A DNA stretch of 64,000 nt from Streptomyces zagrosensis (GCF_014203645.1 NZ_JACHJL010000013.1:1-64000); one strand, 5' to 3'; shown: positions 33,687 to 42,651, counted from the stretch's first letter. Translations and numbers: made by a program. The notes: generated by a model from the sequence alone, not told the origin.

Positions 33687-34706
33687 ATGCGCTCGATGTG
33701 GAAAGGGGCCATCGGCTTCGGTCTGGTGTCGATCCAGGTGAAGCTCTACCCGGCCACCGAGGAACACGGGGTCAAGCTGCACCAGGTCCATGTCGCAGAC
33801 GGCGGACGCATCCGCATGAAACGCGTGTGTGAGGTAGACGGGGAGCAGGTGGACTATGCGGACATCGCCAAGGGCTACGAGGACATCGACGGCCGCACGG
33901 CGATCCTCACCGAGGACGATCTAGCCGAGTTGCCGCTGCCCAGCAAGCAGCTCATCGACGTCATCGCGTTCATCGACGCGGACGAGATCGATCCGCTGCG
34001 GCTCTCGCGCGCGTATTACGTGGGCGCCGACTCGGCGGCAGCCGCCAAGCCGTACGTACTGCTACGCGAGGCGCTGGTGGACAGCGGCAGGGTGGCGGTG
34101 TCCAAGGTGGCGCTGCGCACCCGCGAATCGCTGGCCTTGCTGCGAGTCCATGACGATGTGCTGGTGCTACACACCATGCACTGGCCGAACGAAATCCGTG
34201 CCGCCGCCGGGCTCGCCCCTTCCGGCAAGGTGACCGTGCGCCCGCAGGAGCTGAAGATGGCCACCTCGCTGATGGACACGCTCTCGGAGGACTTCGACCT
34301 GGACTCGCTGCACGATGACTATCAGGCCGCACTCGACGAGCTGGTCACCGCCCGCCTCGAAGGCAAGGCCCCGCCATCGGCCGATGCCGCCGAGCCTCCG
34401 CCGGACAACGTGGTGGACCTGATGTCCGCGCTCCAGGCCTCCATCGACGCACGCTCGGAAGGGGAGCCGGGACGCAGCCGCACCAAGAAGTCCGCCGCGA
34501 AGAAGAGCACGGCGGCCAAGAAGACCACCGGCTCCAAAAGTGGCGGGGGCGCGGCGAGCAGCGGCACATCCTCGCGTGGCACCGCCAAGACCACGGCGAA
34601 GAAGAGCACGACAGCGAAGTCCGGGCAGAGCGCGAAGACCGCCAAGTCGACGAAAGGGAAGACGGCTGAGCGGCAGACAGCTACTAGCCGCCGCAAACAC
34701 GCGTGA
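33687..34706 (+). CDS. ku: Ku DNA-end-binding protein
   Basis: A 339-residue bacterial Ku. It starts MRSMWKGAIGFGLVSIQVKLY and contains the ring-forming core through about residue 250 (KRVCEVDGEQVDYADIAKGYE, YYVGADSAAAAKPYVLL, VLHTMHWPNEIR). The C-terminal 85 residues form a basic Lys/Ala/Ser/Thr-rich tail, which in actinomycete Ku proteins aids DNA binding. It should form the homodimeric ring that loads on double-strand ends and recruits the polymerase and ligase encoded nearby. Third gene of the probable operon, 30 bp after the PHP gene. Confidence 0.95.
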   Translation: MRSMWKGAIGFGLVSIQVKLYPATEEHGVKLHQVHVADGGRIRMKRVCEVDGEQVDYADIAKGYEDIDGRTAILTEDDLAELPLPSKQLIDVIAFIDADEIDPLRLSRAYYVGADSAAAAKPYVLLREALVDSGRVAVSKVALRTRESLALLRVHDDVLVLHTMHWPNEIRAAAGLAPSGKVTVRPQELKMATSLMDTLSEDFDLDSLHDDYQAALDELVTARLEGKAPPSADAAEPPPDNVVDLMSALQASIDARSEGEPGRSRTKKSAAKKSTAAKKTTGSKSGGGAASSGTSSRGTAKTTAKKSTTAKSGQSAKTAKSTKGKTAERQTATSRRKHA

Positions 34707-34836
34707 GCCATGGGGGTACGGCCTTGGGGACCGGCCCGTATGCCGCCGCACACAGGGGTGCCCGTCCGCGTGGGCCGCCGGGGGTGGGGGTCACACTCCT
34801 ACCCGGCTCCTGCCGCCTTCCTCGTACCGTCGAGGC

Positions 34837-35793
34837 ATGGACACATTCCGCATGGACCCGCAGGGCGGAGCGCTAGCCGAATATCTGCGTGCCCGGCGAG
34901 GGCAGGTGCGTCCCGAGCAGCATGGGCTGGCGCCAGGGGGTGAGCGTCAGGTGCCAGGGCTGCGCCGTGACGAGGTGGCGATGCTGGCCGGCATCAGCAC
35001 CGACTACTACGTACGTCTCGAACAGGGCAGGGAGCGCCGCCCCTCCCGCACGGTGCTGACCGGGTTGTCGCAGGCGCTGCTTCTCGACCCTGCCGCCGCG
35101 CGCTATCTCCGCGAGCTGGTCATCGCGAACGAGGCGGATGAAGCGAACGAGGCGGGCGGTGGACCCGGCCCGGAGCGGTTGGAGGCGGTGCAACGCCTGC
35201 TCGACTCGTTCACCGTGCCTGGGCTGCTACTGAACCGCTGGCTCGACGTGGTAGCCACCAACACCTTGGGCGAGCTGCTCCACGAGGGGCTGGAGCACCG
35301 GGAGAACTACGCACGCATGGTGTTCCTCGCTGCGGGAGCCCCCAAGTTCTTCATCGACTGGCCCGCGTTCGCCCGCTGCACGGTGGCGGCACTGCGTGCC
35401 AACGCAGGCTTGGAGGCGGGATCGGCCAAGCTGGCGGGCCTGGTGGGCGAACTCGCCGTACGAAGTGACCAGTTCAGTACGGCATGGGCCCAGCATCACG
35501 TCTATGAGAAGGCGGTCGATCACAAACTGTTCCGGCATCCCCTGGTCGGGCCGGTCGCGTTCGACCAGCACGTGCTGGAGCTGCCCGGCAGTGGCGGTCA
35601 CCAGATCTGGGCCTACCACCCCGCCGACGACGCCACCGCCGACGCGCTGGTCCGGCTCGGCGCGCTGACCACGCTGTCACCCTCCGCGGCCGATGCAGTC
35701 GATGCAGTCGATGCAGTCGGGGAGAGCAGAACGCATGAACCGCCGGCGAACCGCCTTGTTGCGCCGCCGGCACACCTACGCAGAAAGGCATGA
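34837..35793 (+). CDS. XRE-family regulator (MmyB-like ligand domain)
   Basis: A 318-residue regulator. The N-terminal helix-turn-helix (VPGLRRDEVAMLAGISTDYYVRLEQGRERRPS) and the following MmyB-like PAS-type domain (GLLLNRWLDVVATNTLGELL, YEKAVDHKLFRHPLVG) match the common actinomycete DNA-binding repressor family. These often sit beside an oxidoreductase they control. Here the stop overlaps the NmrA-like gene start (ATGA). Three perfect GATGCAGTC repeats near the 3' end (35692-35718) encode DAVDAVDAV. ATG 34837 is chosen; the frame begins upstream at 34540 inside the Ku gene. Confidence 0.88.
   Translation: MDTFRMDPQGGALAEYLRARRGQVRPEQHGLAPGGERQVPGLRRDEVAMLAGISTDYYVRLEQGRERRPSRTVLTGLSQALLLDPAAARYLRELVIANEADEANEAGGGPGPERLEAVQRLLDSFTVPGLLLNRWLDVVATNTLGELLHEGLEHRENYARMVFLAAGAPKFFIDWPAFARCTVAALRANAGLEAGSAKLAGLVGELAVRSDQFSTAWAQHHVYEKAVDHKLFRHPLVGPVAFDQHVLELPGSGGHQIWAYHPADDATADALVRLGALTTLSPSAADAVDAVDAVGESRTHEPPANRLVAPPAHLRRKA
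35692..35718 (+). repeat. In-frame 9-bp coding repeat
   Basis: Three perfect copies of GATGCAGTC lie inside the XRE regulator gene and add Asp-Ala-Val three times near its C-terminus. It is probably a slippage-prone site. Confidence 0.8.
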
Positions 35794-36692
35794 CCGTGTA
35801 CGTCATCACCGGGGCCAGCGGCCGGACCGGACGGGCCGCGGCACTGCGGCTGTTGGAACAAGGTCAGACGGTACGAGTCGTCGGCCGCACAGCGCAGCGG
35901 CTCACCGAGTTGGCCGAGCTGGGTGCCCACATTCATGAGGCGGACCCAAGCGACCCCGACGCCTTGGCCGTCGCCTTCGAAGGGGCCGAAGCCGTCTACG
36001 CCGTGATTCAGCCCAACTACCTACCGGACCATCCCGACTTCGGGGCCTTCCAGGACCAGATCGCGGCATCGCTCACGGAGGCTGTCGCGTCATCCGGCGT
36101 GCCGCGCGTCGTCGCATTGAGCAGTTGGGGAGCACAGCACGCCACGGGGACCGGTCCTGTGAAGGGCCTACACCGCTTTGAGCACCGCCTTTCCGCCGTA
36201 TCCGGTACGAAGATGATGTGGCTGCGTGCGGGCTACTTCATGGAGAACCTGCTCAGCCATGTCGCATCGGTCCGCACCAGCCGGCAGATCATCGCGCCCT
36301 TCCGGCCCGATGTGCCACTGCCCCTGGTGACCACTGGGGACGTGGGAGCCATCGCAGCCGACCTGCTGCGGCAACCGTGGACGGGCACGCAGGTTCGGGA
36401 GCTGCCGGGCGAGCGGGACGTGACCATGCAGGAGGTCACTCGCGTTATCGGCGCGGCGACCGGCCTACCGGAGCTGGCCTACGAGCAGTGCAGCATCGCC
36501 TCCTTCCGCGAGGCGCTCTGCCGCGCGGGCACCTCCGCCAATGTGGCGGAGATGATGGTCGAGGTGACCGAAGCCGTGAACTCCGGCCATCTGCACATGG
36601 CACAGCCTCGGTCGCTCTCCCCAGCGGGGGCCACTTCCCTGGAGACGTTTGTACGGGCCCAGTTTCTGCCCCGCTACCACGCACAGCCTTGA
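35790..36692 (+). CDS. NmrA-like NAD(P)-binding protein
   Basis: A 300-residue atypical SDR of the NmrA/HSCARG type. The dinucleotide motif is VITGASGRTGRAAAL at the N-terminus. The middle has the family's VVALSSWGAQHATGTGPVKGLHRFEHRL and AGYFMENLL segments. Proteins of this type act as redox sensors or NADPH-dependent reductases. It is translationally coupled to the XRE regulator. Confidence 0.85.
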   Translation: MTVYVITGASGRTGRAAALRLLEQGQTVRVVGRTAQRLTELAELGAHIHEADPSDPDALAVAFEGAEAVYAVIQPNYLPDHPDFGAFQDQIAASLTEAVASSGVPRVVALSSWGAQHATGTGPVKGLHRFEHRLSAVSGTKMMWLRAGYFMENLLSHVASVRTSRQIIAPFRPDVPLPLVTTGDVGAIAADLLRQPWTGTQVRELPGERDVTMQEVTRVIGAATGLPELAYEQCSIASFREALCRAGTSANVAEMMVEVTEAVNSGHLHMAQPRSLSPAGATSLETFVRAQFLPRYHAQP

Positions 36693-36724
36693 CCGACCCG
36701 GCCGCACAGGACCCGCGCGCTCGG

Positions 36725-36830
36725 TAGCACGCGCACGCTGGGCAGCACACTCACGGCCAGCAGCACCCGCACGCTCGGCAGCACCGCCCGGTCAGCAGCA
36801 CGCGCACCGAGCGCACCGCGCCCGGGCTTG
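36725..36830. repeat. GCAGCAC-rich degenerate repeat
   Basis: A run of degenerate 16-22-bp units around GCACGCGCACGCTCGGCAGCAC fills the space between two convergent genes ending at 36692 and 36912. There is no gene here. Confidence 0.45.
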
Positions 36831-36911
36831 TGGTGCGGCGCCCCCGGCGGCACGCGACACGACACACGCTGCACACAGCACGCAGCGGGGGCACCAATCG
36901 ATCATGGCGTG

Positions 36912-37901
36912 TTACGGCACCACCACGATCTTGCGGCCGAGGCCCGCCTGGAATCTCTCCAGCGCCTGCGGGTACCGCTCCAGCGGCATGCGGTCGCTGA
37001 TGAACACCCCCGGGTCGAGTACCCCGGTCGCGAACAGGGCCGCTGCCCGCTCGTAGCTGTGCAGTACGGCCATCGAACCGGTGATGGTGATCTCCTGGTT
37101 GTAGATGCGGTACGGCTCGATGACCGCGGTCGTGGCGTAGTCCGCTACCCCGAACTGAAGGAAGGTCCCCGCTTTCGCGACTCTGCGTAGACCTTCTTGG
37201 ATGGCCGCCGCGTGTCCGGTGGCGTCGATGACCACGTCCCAACCTCGCGGCTGCTCCAACTCCTGGACGGTGGCTGCCGCCCGGGAGCAGCCAAGCAGCC
37301 GGGCGGTGGCCAATCGCTCCGGGTTGAGGTCGAGCACATCGACGCTGACGGCGCCGGTGCGCTTGGCCAGTTCCAGCATCATCAGGCCCATCGTGCCACT
37401 GCCGTAGATGAGCACCTCGGCTCCGAGGTGGTTGCCGAGCACGTCGTAGCCCCGTACAGCGCAGGAAAGCGGCTCGATGAGTGCCGCGTCCTGAAGGCTC
37501 ACATGGTCGGGCAGCCGGATGCAGTTGGCGACCGGCGCGAGGGCGTATTCGGCGGCCCCACCGGCCACCGATACGCCGATGGCGGCCCAGTTGTCGCACA
37601 GGTTGCCTCGCCCCACGCGGCAGTAGCGACACGCGTGGCAGTACAGGGACGGGTCCACCGCGACCCGGTCGCCGATGACCAACTCGGTCACCTCTCGGCC
37701 CAGTCCGACCACCTCGCCGGCGAACTCGTGTCCGGGCACGATCGGCAGCGTGGGCGCGAACTCCCCCTCTACGATGTGCAGGTCGGTACCGCACAGTCCG
37801 CAGGCCGCGACGGCCACGACGACCTCGCGCGGCCCAGGCGTGGGGTCGGGCACGGTGGTCACGGTGACCTTGCCGATGGCCTCGATGAGTGCGGTCCTCA
37901 T
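36912..37901 (-). CDS. Zinc-dependent polyol/sugar alcohol dehydrogenase (MDR)
   Basis: A 329-residue medium-chain dehydrogenase. Catalytic-zinc residues are in CGLCGTDLHIVEG and PGHEFAGEV; the structural cluster is CHACRYCRVGRGNLC. The Rossmann motif is VLIYGSGTMGLMML. It resembles the sorbitol/iditol/galactitol dehydrogenase group. Its start overlaps the permease stop (ATGA) and AGGAG lies before it, so it is the last gene of the carbohydrate ABC operon and likely oxidises the imported polyol or sugar (inference). Confidence 0.9.
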   Translation of the reverse strand: MRTALIEAIGKVTVTTVPDPTPGPREVVVAVAACGLCGTDLHIVEGEFAPTLPIVPGHEFAGEVVGLGREVTELVIGDRVAVDPSLYCHACRYCRVGRGNLCDNWAAIGVSVAGGAAEYALAPVANCIRLPDHVSLQDAALIEPLSCAVRGYDVLGNHLGAEVLIYGSGTMGLMMLELAKRTGAVSVDVLDLNPERLATARLLGCSRAAATVQELEQPRGWDVVIDATGHAAAIQEGLRRVAKAGTFLQFGVADYATTAVIEPYRIYNQEITITGSMAVLHSYERAAALFATGVLDPGVFISDRMPLERYPQALERFQAGLGRKIVVVP

Positions 37902-38812
37902 TTCACTGCTCCTAGCGAAAGGCCCTGGACAAGCTTGTCCTGGGCGGCGAATCCGGCGGCGAGCACCGGGAGGGAGATCACTACAGACGCGGCGCAGACC
38001 TTGGCCAGGAACAGGCCCTGGCTGGTGATGAAGCTCGTGAGGAAGACCGGCGCGGTCTGCGCCCTGACGCCGGTCAGCACACGAGCGAAAAGCATCTCGT
38101 TCCAGCTGAAGATGAAGCAGATCAGCGAGGTGGCGGCGATGCCCGGGCCGGCGATGGGGGCCACTACCCGAGCCAAGATGGTGCGCAGTGGTGCCCCGTC
38201 GATCTGTGCTGCCTCGATGATCGCCACCGGGATGTCGGCCAGGAAGGACTGCATCATCCACACGGCGATCGGCAGGTTCATCGAGGTGTAGAGGATGACC
38301 AGCAGCCAGATGTTGTCCAGCAGGCCGGCGTTCTTGGCGAAGAGGTAGACCGGTAGCAGCCCGGCTACAGCCGGCAGCATTTTCGTGGACAGGAAGAAGA
38401 ACAGCACGTCCGTCCATTTGCGGACGGGCCGAAGTGACAGCGCGTACGCGGCCGGCAGCGCGAGCACCAAGACGAGCAGCGTGGAACACACGCTCGCAGT
38501 CAGCGAGTTGATCAGCGGGGGCCAGGGGCTGGCGCCGCCGTTTGTGCCGAAGAACTCGCGGTAGCCATCCCAGGTCAGCGAGGCGCCCAGGGACGGTGGG
38601 TTGGTGGCAGCGTCGGTCTCGGAGTGCAGGGAGGTCAGCACCATCCAGGCCACGGGGAGGAAGAACAAAATGCCGGCCAGCCAGGCCAGCAGGCCCAGTG
38701 CGGCGCCCCTGCGCCGGGCCTTGGCCTGCGGGCCGGTGCGCAACCGAACCCGGGCCATCCACGAGCGGGGCGCGGGCGCTGCCGAGGCGTCGGCGGCGGT
38801 GGTGGTGGTCAT
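37898..38812 (-). CDS. Carbohydrate ABC transporter permease (MalG-type)
   Basis: A 304-residue inner-membrane permease with six predicted membrane segments. The EAA loop, which contacts the ATPase, is seen as EAAQIDGAPLRTILARVVAPIAGPGI. N-terminus is an Ala/Thr-rich cytoplasmic segment. It overlaps both neighbours by ATGA, indicating translational coupling. It pairs with the permease at 38809. Confidence 0.92.
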   Translation of the reverse strand: MTTTTAADASAAPAPRSWMARVRLRTGPQAKARRRGAALGLLAWLAGILFFLPVAWMVLTSLHSETDAATNPPSLGASLTWDGYREFFGTNGGASPWPPLINSLTASVCSTLLVLVLALPAAYALSLRPVRKWTDVLFFFLSTKMLPAVAGLLPVYLFAKNAGLLDNIWLLVILYTSMNLPIAVWMMQSFLADIPVAIIEAAQIDGAPLRTILARVVAPIAGPGIAATSLICFIFSWNEMLFARVLTGVRAQTAPVFLTSFITSQGLFLAKVCAASVVISLPVLAAGFAAQDKLVQGLSLGAVK

Positions 38813-39819
38813 GAGCGGGACGCCCCCTCGGTGAACAGCGATGAGACCACCCGCAGCGCGAAGGTCGCGATGATGATCGAGCCGATGACCACGAGCACAC
38901 CGGCGGCGGACGCCTGCCCGTACTCGTGTGCTTGGTAGAAGGTCTGGTAGATGGTGTAGGGCAGGTTCGCCGTGTCCAGACCACCCGATGTGATGGTGAA
39001 CACCGCGTCGAAGTTCTGCACGATGTAGACCGAGCCGAGGAGTACGCCCAACTCCAGATAGCGGCGCAGATGTGGCAGGGTCAGGTAGCGGAAGATCTGC
39101 CAGTTGCCCGCGCCGTCGATGCGGGCCGCCTCGATCATGTCCAGCGGCCGGCTTTGCAGCCCCGCCAGCAGGATCAGCATCATGAACGGCGTCCACTGCC
39201 ACACCAAGGACGCTTCCACGGCGAGCAGCGGCATCTCCGACACCCAGTCCGGCTGTGGCGGTGTGTCATCACCGAAGCGTTCGGCCACCCAGGACAGGGC
39301 GCCGTTGAACAACCCGTACTCGGGGTTGTAGAGAGCGTGTTTCCACAGCAGCGCGGCGGCGACCGGCACCACCAGGAAGGGCGCGATGAGGAGCGTACGG
39401 ACCACTCCGCGGCCCCGGAACTTGCGGTCAAGCAGCAGCGCGAGCAGCAGTCCGAGCACGACGGTGGTGAGTACGACCGTGGCGGTCAACACGGCGGTGG
39501 TGAGCACCGATTCGCGTAGTGCGGCGTCTTGGGCGGCGTGCTGATAGTTGCTCAATCCGGTGAAGTGCCGTTCGTCCGGGTCCAGGGAGTTCCAGTCGAA
39601 GAGGGAGATCACCAAGGTGGCGACGAAAGGGAGTTGGGTGACGGCGATCAGGAAGACCAGGGCAGGCAGCAGCGGGGCGCGGGTCGCCCACGCCTTGAGG
39701 CGGCCCGGTGCCCGCGGCGGTGTGGTGGATGGCGACGGTGAGATGGGCGGCTGCGGGGTGCTCGCGGTGGCGGTCCGCGGCCCGATGGACGGGGGTGGTG
39801 CGGCGGACGGAGTGGTCAT
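38809..39819 (-). CDS. Carbohydrate ABC transporter permease (MalF-type)
   Basis: A 336-residue permease with a proline/serine-rich N-terminal tail (about 1-40) and six predicted membrane segments. The EAA motif is EAARIDGAGNWQIFRYLTLPHLRR. It partners the MalG-type permease. The gene start shares one base with the stop of the binding-protein gene. No ATPase gene is in the operon, as is usual for Streptomyces sugar importers that share MsiK. Confidence 0.92.
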   Translation of the reverse strand: MTTPSAAPPPSIGPRTATASTPQPPISPSPSTTPPRAPGRLKAWATRAPLLPALVFLIAVTQLPFVATLVISLFDWNSLDPDERHFTGLSNYQHAAQDAALRESVLTTAVLTATVVLTTVVLGLLLALLLDRKFRGRGVVRTLLIAPFLVVPVAAALLWKHALYNPEYGLFNGALSWVAERFGDDTPPQPDWVSEMPLLAVEASLVWQWTPFMMLILLAGLQSRPLDMIEAARIDGAGNWQIFRYLTLPHLRRYLELGVLLGSVYIVQNFDAVFTITSGGLDTANLPYTIYQTFYQAHEYGQASAAGVLVVIGSIIIATFALRVVSSLFTEGASRS

Positions 39820-41192
39820 CAGTCCTGGTACTCCTTGCCGACCTGCTCGGCCATCTTCTGTGAGCTGCGCAGTGCGTCGCTGACCGACTGTCGTCCGGCG
39901 ATGGCGGCGCTGATCTCCTGGGAGACCTTGGTGCCGAGGTCGGTGAACTCGGGTATGCCAACAAACTGGATGCCGGCTACGGGCCGGGGTTGGACGCCTG
40001 GGTCGCGCGGCCTGGTAGCGCTGATGGAGCGGTGGGTGATGTCGGCGAACGCCGTGGCGGCGGCGCGATACTCGGGACGGGCGTAGGTGGATGCGCGCTT
40101 GCCGGCCGGCACGTTGGCCCAGCCGCTTTCGCGGCCGACCAGTGCCTCGTACTCCTTGCTGGATGCCCAGGAGATGAACCGCCAGGCGTCGTCGGGCTTC
40201 TTGGAAGCCTTCTGTAGCCCCCAGGCCCAGGTGTAGAGCCAGCCGGCGGACGGCGTCTTGACGACCGGCGCCTTCACATAGCCGACCTTGCCCTTGACGG
40301 GGGACTTCGCTGCCTCTAGCGAACCGGCGGCGGCTGTGGCGTCGTACCACATGGCGCTCTTGCCCTGGGTCATGTTGTTCAGGCACTCCGCGTAGCCGGA
40401 CTGTGCGGCGCCTGACTGGCCGTGTTTGCGCACCAAATCGACGTAGAACTCGGTCGCCTTGACGAACTCGGGCTCGGTCAGTTGCGCCTGCCAGTCCGCG
40501 TTGAACCAGGTGCCGCCGAAGGTGTTCACGACGGTGGTCAGTGGCGCGGTCAGCTCGCCCCAACCCGGCAGCCCACGCAGGCAGATGCCCTTCATGCCGG
40601 GGCGTGCGCCGTCGGTCTTCGCGGCCAGTGCCGCCACTTGCTGCCAGGTCGGCTCGGCGGGCATGGTCAGGCCGCGTTCGGCGAACACGTCCTTGCGGTA
40701 CATCAGGAAGGACGACTCCCCGTAGAACGGCTCGGCGTAGACCTTTCCATCGTCGGCGGTCAGCGACTGCCGTACGGGCGCGAGGATGTCCCGCTGATCG
40801 AAGGACGTGTCCTTGGCGAGATAGGGGCCCAGGTCGTGCAGCCAGCCGTGGTCGGAGAAGAACGGCACTTCGAAGTTGCTGATGGTGGCGACGTCGTACT
40901 GCCCCGCCTGATTGGAGAAGTCCTGACTGATCTTGTCGCGGACGTCGTTCTCCGGCAGTACCGTGAAGTTGACCTCGATGCCGGTCTCTTCGGTGAAGTG
41001 CCGCTTGGTCAGCCGCTGCAATTCGGTCATCTGCGGGTTGTTCACCATCAGGACATTGATGGCGTCCCCGCCGAAGAGCGATGAGCCACCGGCTCCGACG
41101 TACCCTTCGCAGCCGGCGCACGCCGCGATGAGCGCCCCCGCCGAGGCGACGGCGACCAGCGCGCGGACACCGCGTCGGGTGTGGCTGGGCAT
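39819..41192 (-). CDS. Extracellular solute-binding lipoprotein (sugar ABC importer)
   Basis: A 457-residue lipoprotein of the family-1 binding proteins. The signal peptide ends in a lipobox (LIAAC at about residues 21-25). The mature protein has VNFTVLPENDVRDKISQDF, PFYGESSFLMYRKDVF, GKSAMWYDATA and WRFISWASS, all typical. ATG 41192 has GGGGGAGAG upstream. First gene of the four-gene operon. The three 14-bp repeats at 41257-41298 lie 65-106 bp upstream and may be its operator. The imported sugar is unknown; the operon's dehydrogenase suggests a polyol. Confidence 0.92.
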   Translation of the reverse strand: MPSHTRRGVRALVAVASAGALIAACAGCEGYVGAGGSSLFGGDAINVLMVNNPQMTELQRLTKRHFTEETGIEVNFTVLPENDVRDKISQDFSNQAGQYDVATISNFEVPFFSDHGWLHDLGPYLAKDTSFDQRDILAPVRQSLTADDGKVYAEPFYGESSFLMYRKDVFAERGLTMPAEPTWQQVAALAAKTDGARPGMKGICLRGLPGWGELTAPLTTVVNTFGGTWFNADWQAQLTEPEFVKATEFYVDLVRKHGQSGAAQSGYAECLNNMTQGKSAMWYDATAAAGSLEAAKSPVKGKVGYVKAPVVKTPSAGWLYTWAWGLQKASKKPDDAWRFISWASSKEYEALVGRESGWANVPAGKRASTYARPEYRAAATAFADITHRSISATRPRDPGVQPRPVAGIQFVGIPEFTDLGTKVSQEISAAIAGRQSVSDALRSSQKMAEQVGKEYQD

Positions 41193-41570
41193 AAGACTCT
41201 CCCCCGTGAATCGGTCTGCTAGGCGACTGGTGAAGGCTGCTATCTGAGCCTGCCCAGCACGAACCGAGCGGCACGAAGCGAGCAGCATGAAACGAGCGGC
41301 GCGACACGCGGCGGGGCCCGGGCATGCGGCACGCCACACGGGGCCTGGCGAGGACGGGTCACCGCGCGGGCCAAGGAGCAGCGCGGGGCTACAGCGGCAG
41401 TACGGGGCTACGGAGCGGCACAGGTCGGGTAGCGGTGCGGGCGGTGCTGCACTCGTGGTGTGGCGGACAGGCGGGTCGTCATAGGGACAGGGCTAGCCGG
41501 GACGGGGAGGCGCACCGTACGAACGGTGTGAGGGGATGTCGCCGTACGGGAGATCTCGGGACGGGGGCGG
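41193..41570. other. Interval between sugar operon and DeoR gene
   Basis: 378 bp with no gene. It holds the promoter of the ABC operon (minus strand), the 14-bp direct repeats at 41257-41298 and GC-rich low-complexity sequence beyond. Confidence 0.5.
41257..41298. promoter_or_regulatory. Three 14-bp direct repeats, candidate DeoR operator
   Basis: The head-to-tail units are GCACGAACCGAGCG, GCACGAAGCGAGCA and GCATGAAACGAGCG (consensus GCAYGAANCGAGCR). They lie upstream of the binding-protein gene. DeoR-family proteins typically bind short repeated GAAAC/TTTCG-like motifs, so a link to the regulator at 41571 is plausible but untested. Confidence 0.5.
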
Positions 41571-42332
41571 TCACACCCGCAGCACCTGGGGCCCGAGCAG
41601 GGCGTAGCGGTGGGCCTCGGCCAGCGGCAAGCCGGTGTCGGTGATGATGGCCTCGAATTCTTGGGCTTCGGCGAACCGACAGAAGCTGACGGCGCCGAAC
41701 TTGGTGTGCACGCCGGCGAAGATCCGGCGTCGGGCCGCCCGCATCACCTGTGCTTTGACCTCACTGACGGCCGGGTCGGGCGTGGTCAGCCCGTACTGTC
41801 GGGAGATGCCGTTGGCGCCGATGAACGCCAGGTCGATCACGAAGCCCCGGAGCATGTGCGTGGCCCAGTGATCGACGGTGGCTAACGTGCCTCCCCTGAC
41901 CCGGCCGCCGAGTAATAACGCGGTGATGCGCTCACTGGCCGCAAGCCCGCTCGCGGTGGCGAGCGAGGAGGTGATCACGGTCAATGGCCGCTCGCGGGGC
42001 AGGGCCTGTGCGATCAGTTGAGGCGTGAATCCCTCGTCGATGTAGACCGTCTCAGCGTCACCGACGAGCTCGCTGGCGGCTACCGCGATGCGCGTCTTTT
42101 CGGCGACGTGCATGGTGGTGCGAAAGGCGAGCGTCGTCTCATAGCCGGCGCTTTCCACGGGGTACGCGCCGCCATGGGTACGCCGCATCAGGCCGCGGTT
42201 TTCCATGGTGTGCAAATCGCGCCGTACGGTCTCCTTCGACACTCCCAACTTGTTCGCCAGCTCCACGACGAGGACGGAACCGGTGTCACGGGCCAGTTCG
42301 AGAATCGTGCGTCGGCGTTCCTCGGCGTCCAC
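41571..42332 (-). CDS. DeoR-family transcription regulator
   Basis: A 253-residue sugar-responsive regulator. The N-terminal helix-turn-helix has the DeoR signature (LANKLGVSKETVRRDLHTMENRGLMRRTHGGA). The C-terminal sugar-phosphate-isomerase-like domain follows (IYIDEGFTPQLIAQAL-like region, IGANGISRQYGLTT, FSFCRFAE). GTG 42332 has GGGAGA upstream; longer frames are unsupported. It is on the same strand upstream of the sugar ABC operon and is its likely regulator, with a phosphorylated sugar as effector. Confidence 0.9.
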   Translation of the reverse strand: MDAEERRRTILELARDTGSVLVVELANKLGVSKETVRRDLHTMENRGLMRRTHGGAYPVESAGYETTLAFRTTMHVAEKTRIAVAASELVGDAETVYIDEGFTPQLIAQALPRERPLTVITSSLATASGLAASERITALLLGGRVRGGTLATVDHWATHMLRGFVIDLAFIGANGISRQYGLTTPDPAVSEVKAQVMRAARRRIFAGVHTKFGAVSFCRFAEAQEFEAIITDTGLPLAEAHRYALLGPQVLRV

Positions 42333-42651
42333 GGGGACTCTCCCATCCGACGAGCTGCGCTGCCCGTTCGGGCACCTGAAGAGAGTTGTACAAGGGTTGT
42401 TGGGATGCTGGCCAGGCCAGGCACCGGACCACTCACGCCCGCATCTGCCCGTTTCACGCCCGGGATAGCCGCAGGCCAGTGGCGCATCGGCGGGTCTTGC
42501 CGGGGGTCTGTGATGCCCGTTCGCGGGCGCTGACGCGCCCGTCTGTTGCCCGATTGTTTCGAGTGATCCCCCCGCACCCACCCCCAACGGCTTTCTGACG
42601 CTCCCCACGGGTGGCCCCCAGGACCACGCCTCGAACGGATACGGTGCTGCT
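42333..42651. promoter_or_regulatory. Divergent region upstream of DeoR and the TPR protein
   Basis: 319 bp with no gene. It includes an AT-richer patch with the palindrome TTGTACAA (about 42386-42393), which overlaps a possible DeoR promoter. Confidence 0.35.

Noticed and set aside
37902..38984. Upstream extension of the polyol dehydrogenase frame
   Set aside because: It overlaps the MalG permease gene in another frame; the ATGA overlap and AGGAG place the real start at 37901.
41257..41298. Possible CRISPR-like repeats
   Set aside because: No spacers and only 14-bp units; better read as operator-type direct repeats.
38809..41337. Single 842-codon frame covering binding protein and permease
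   Set aside because: Only its last 336 codons are the permease; the rest is an off-frame shadow of the binding-protein gene (39819-41192).
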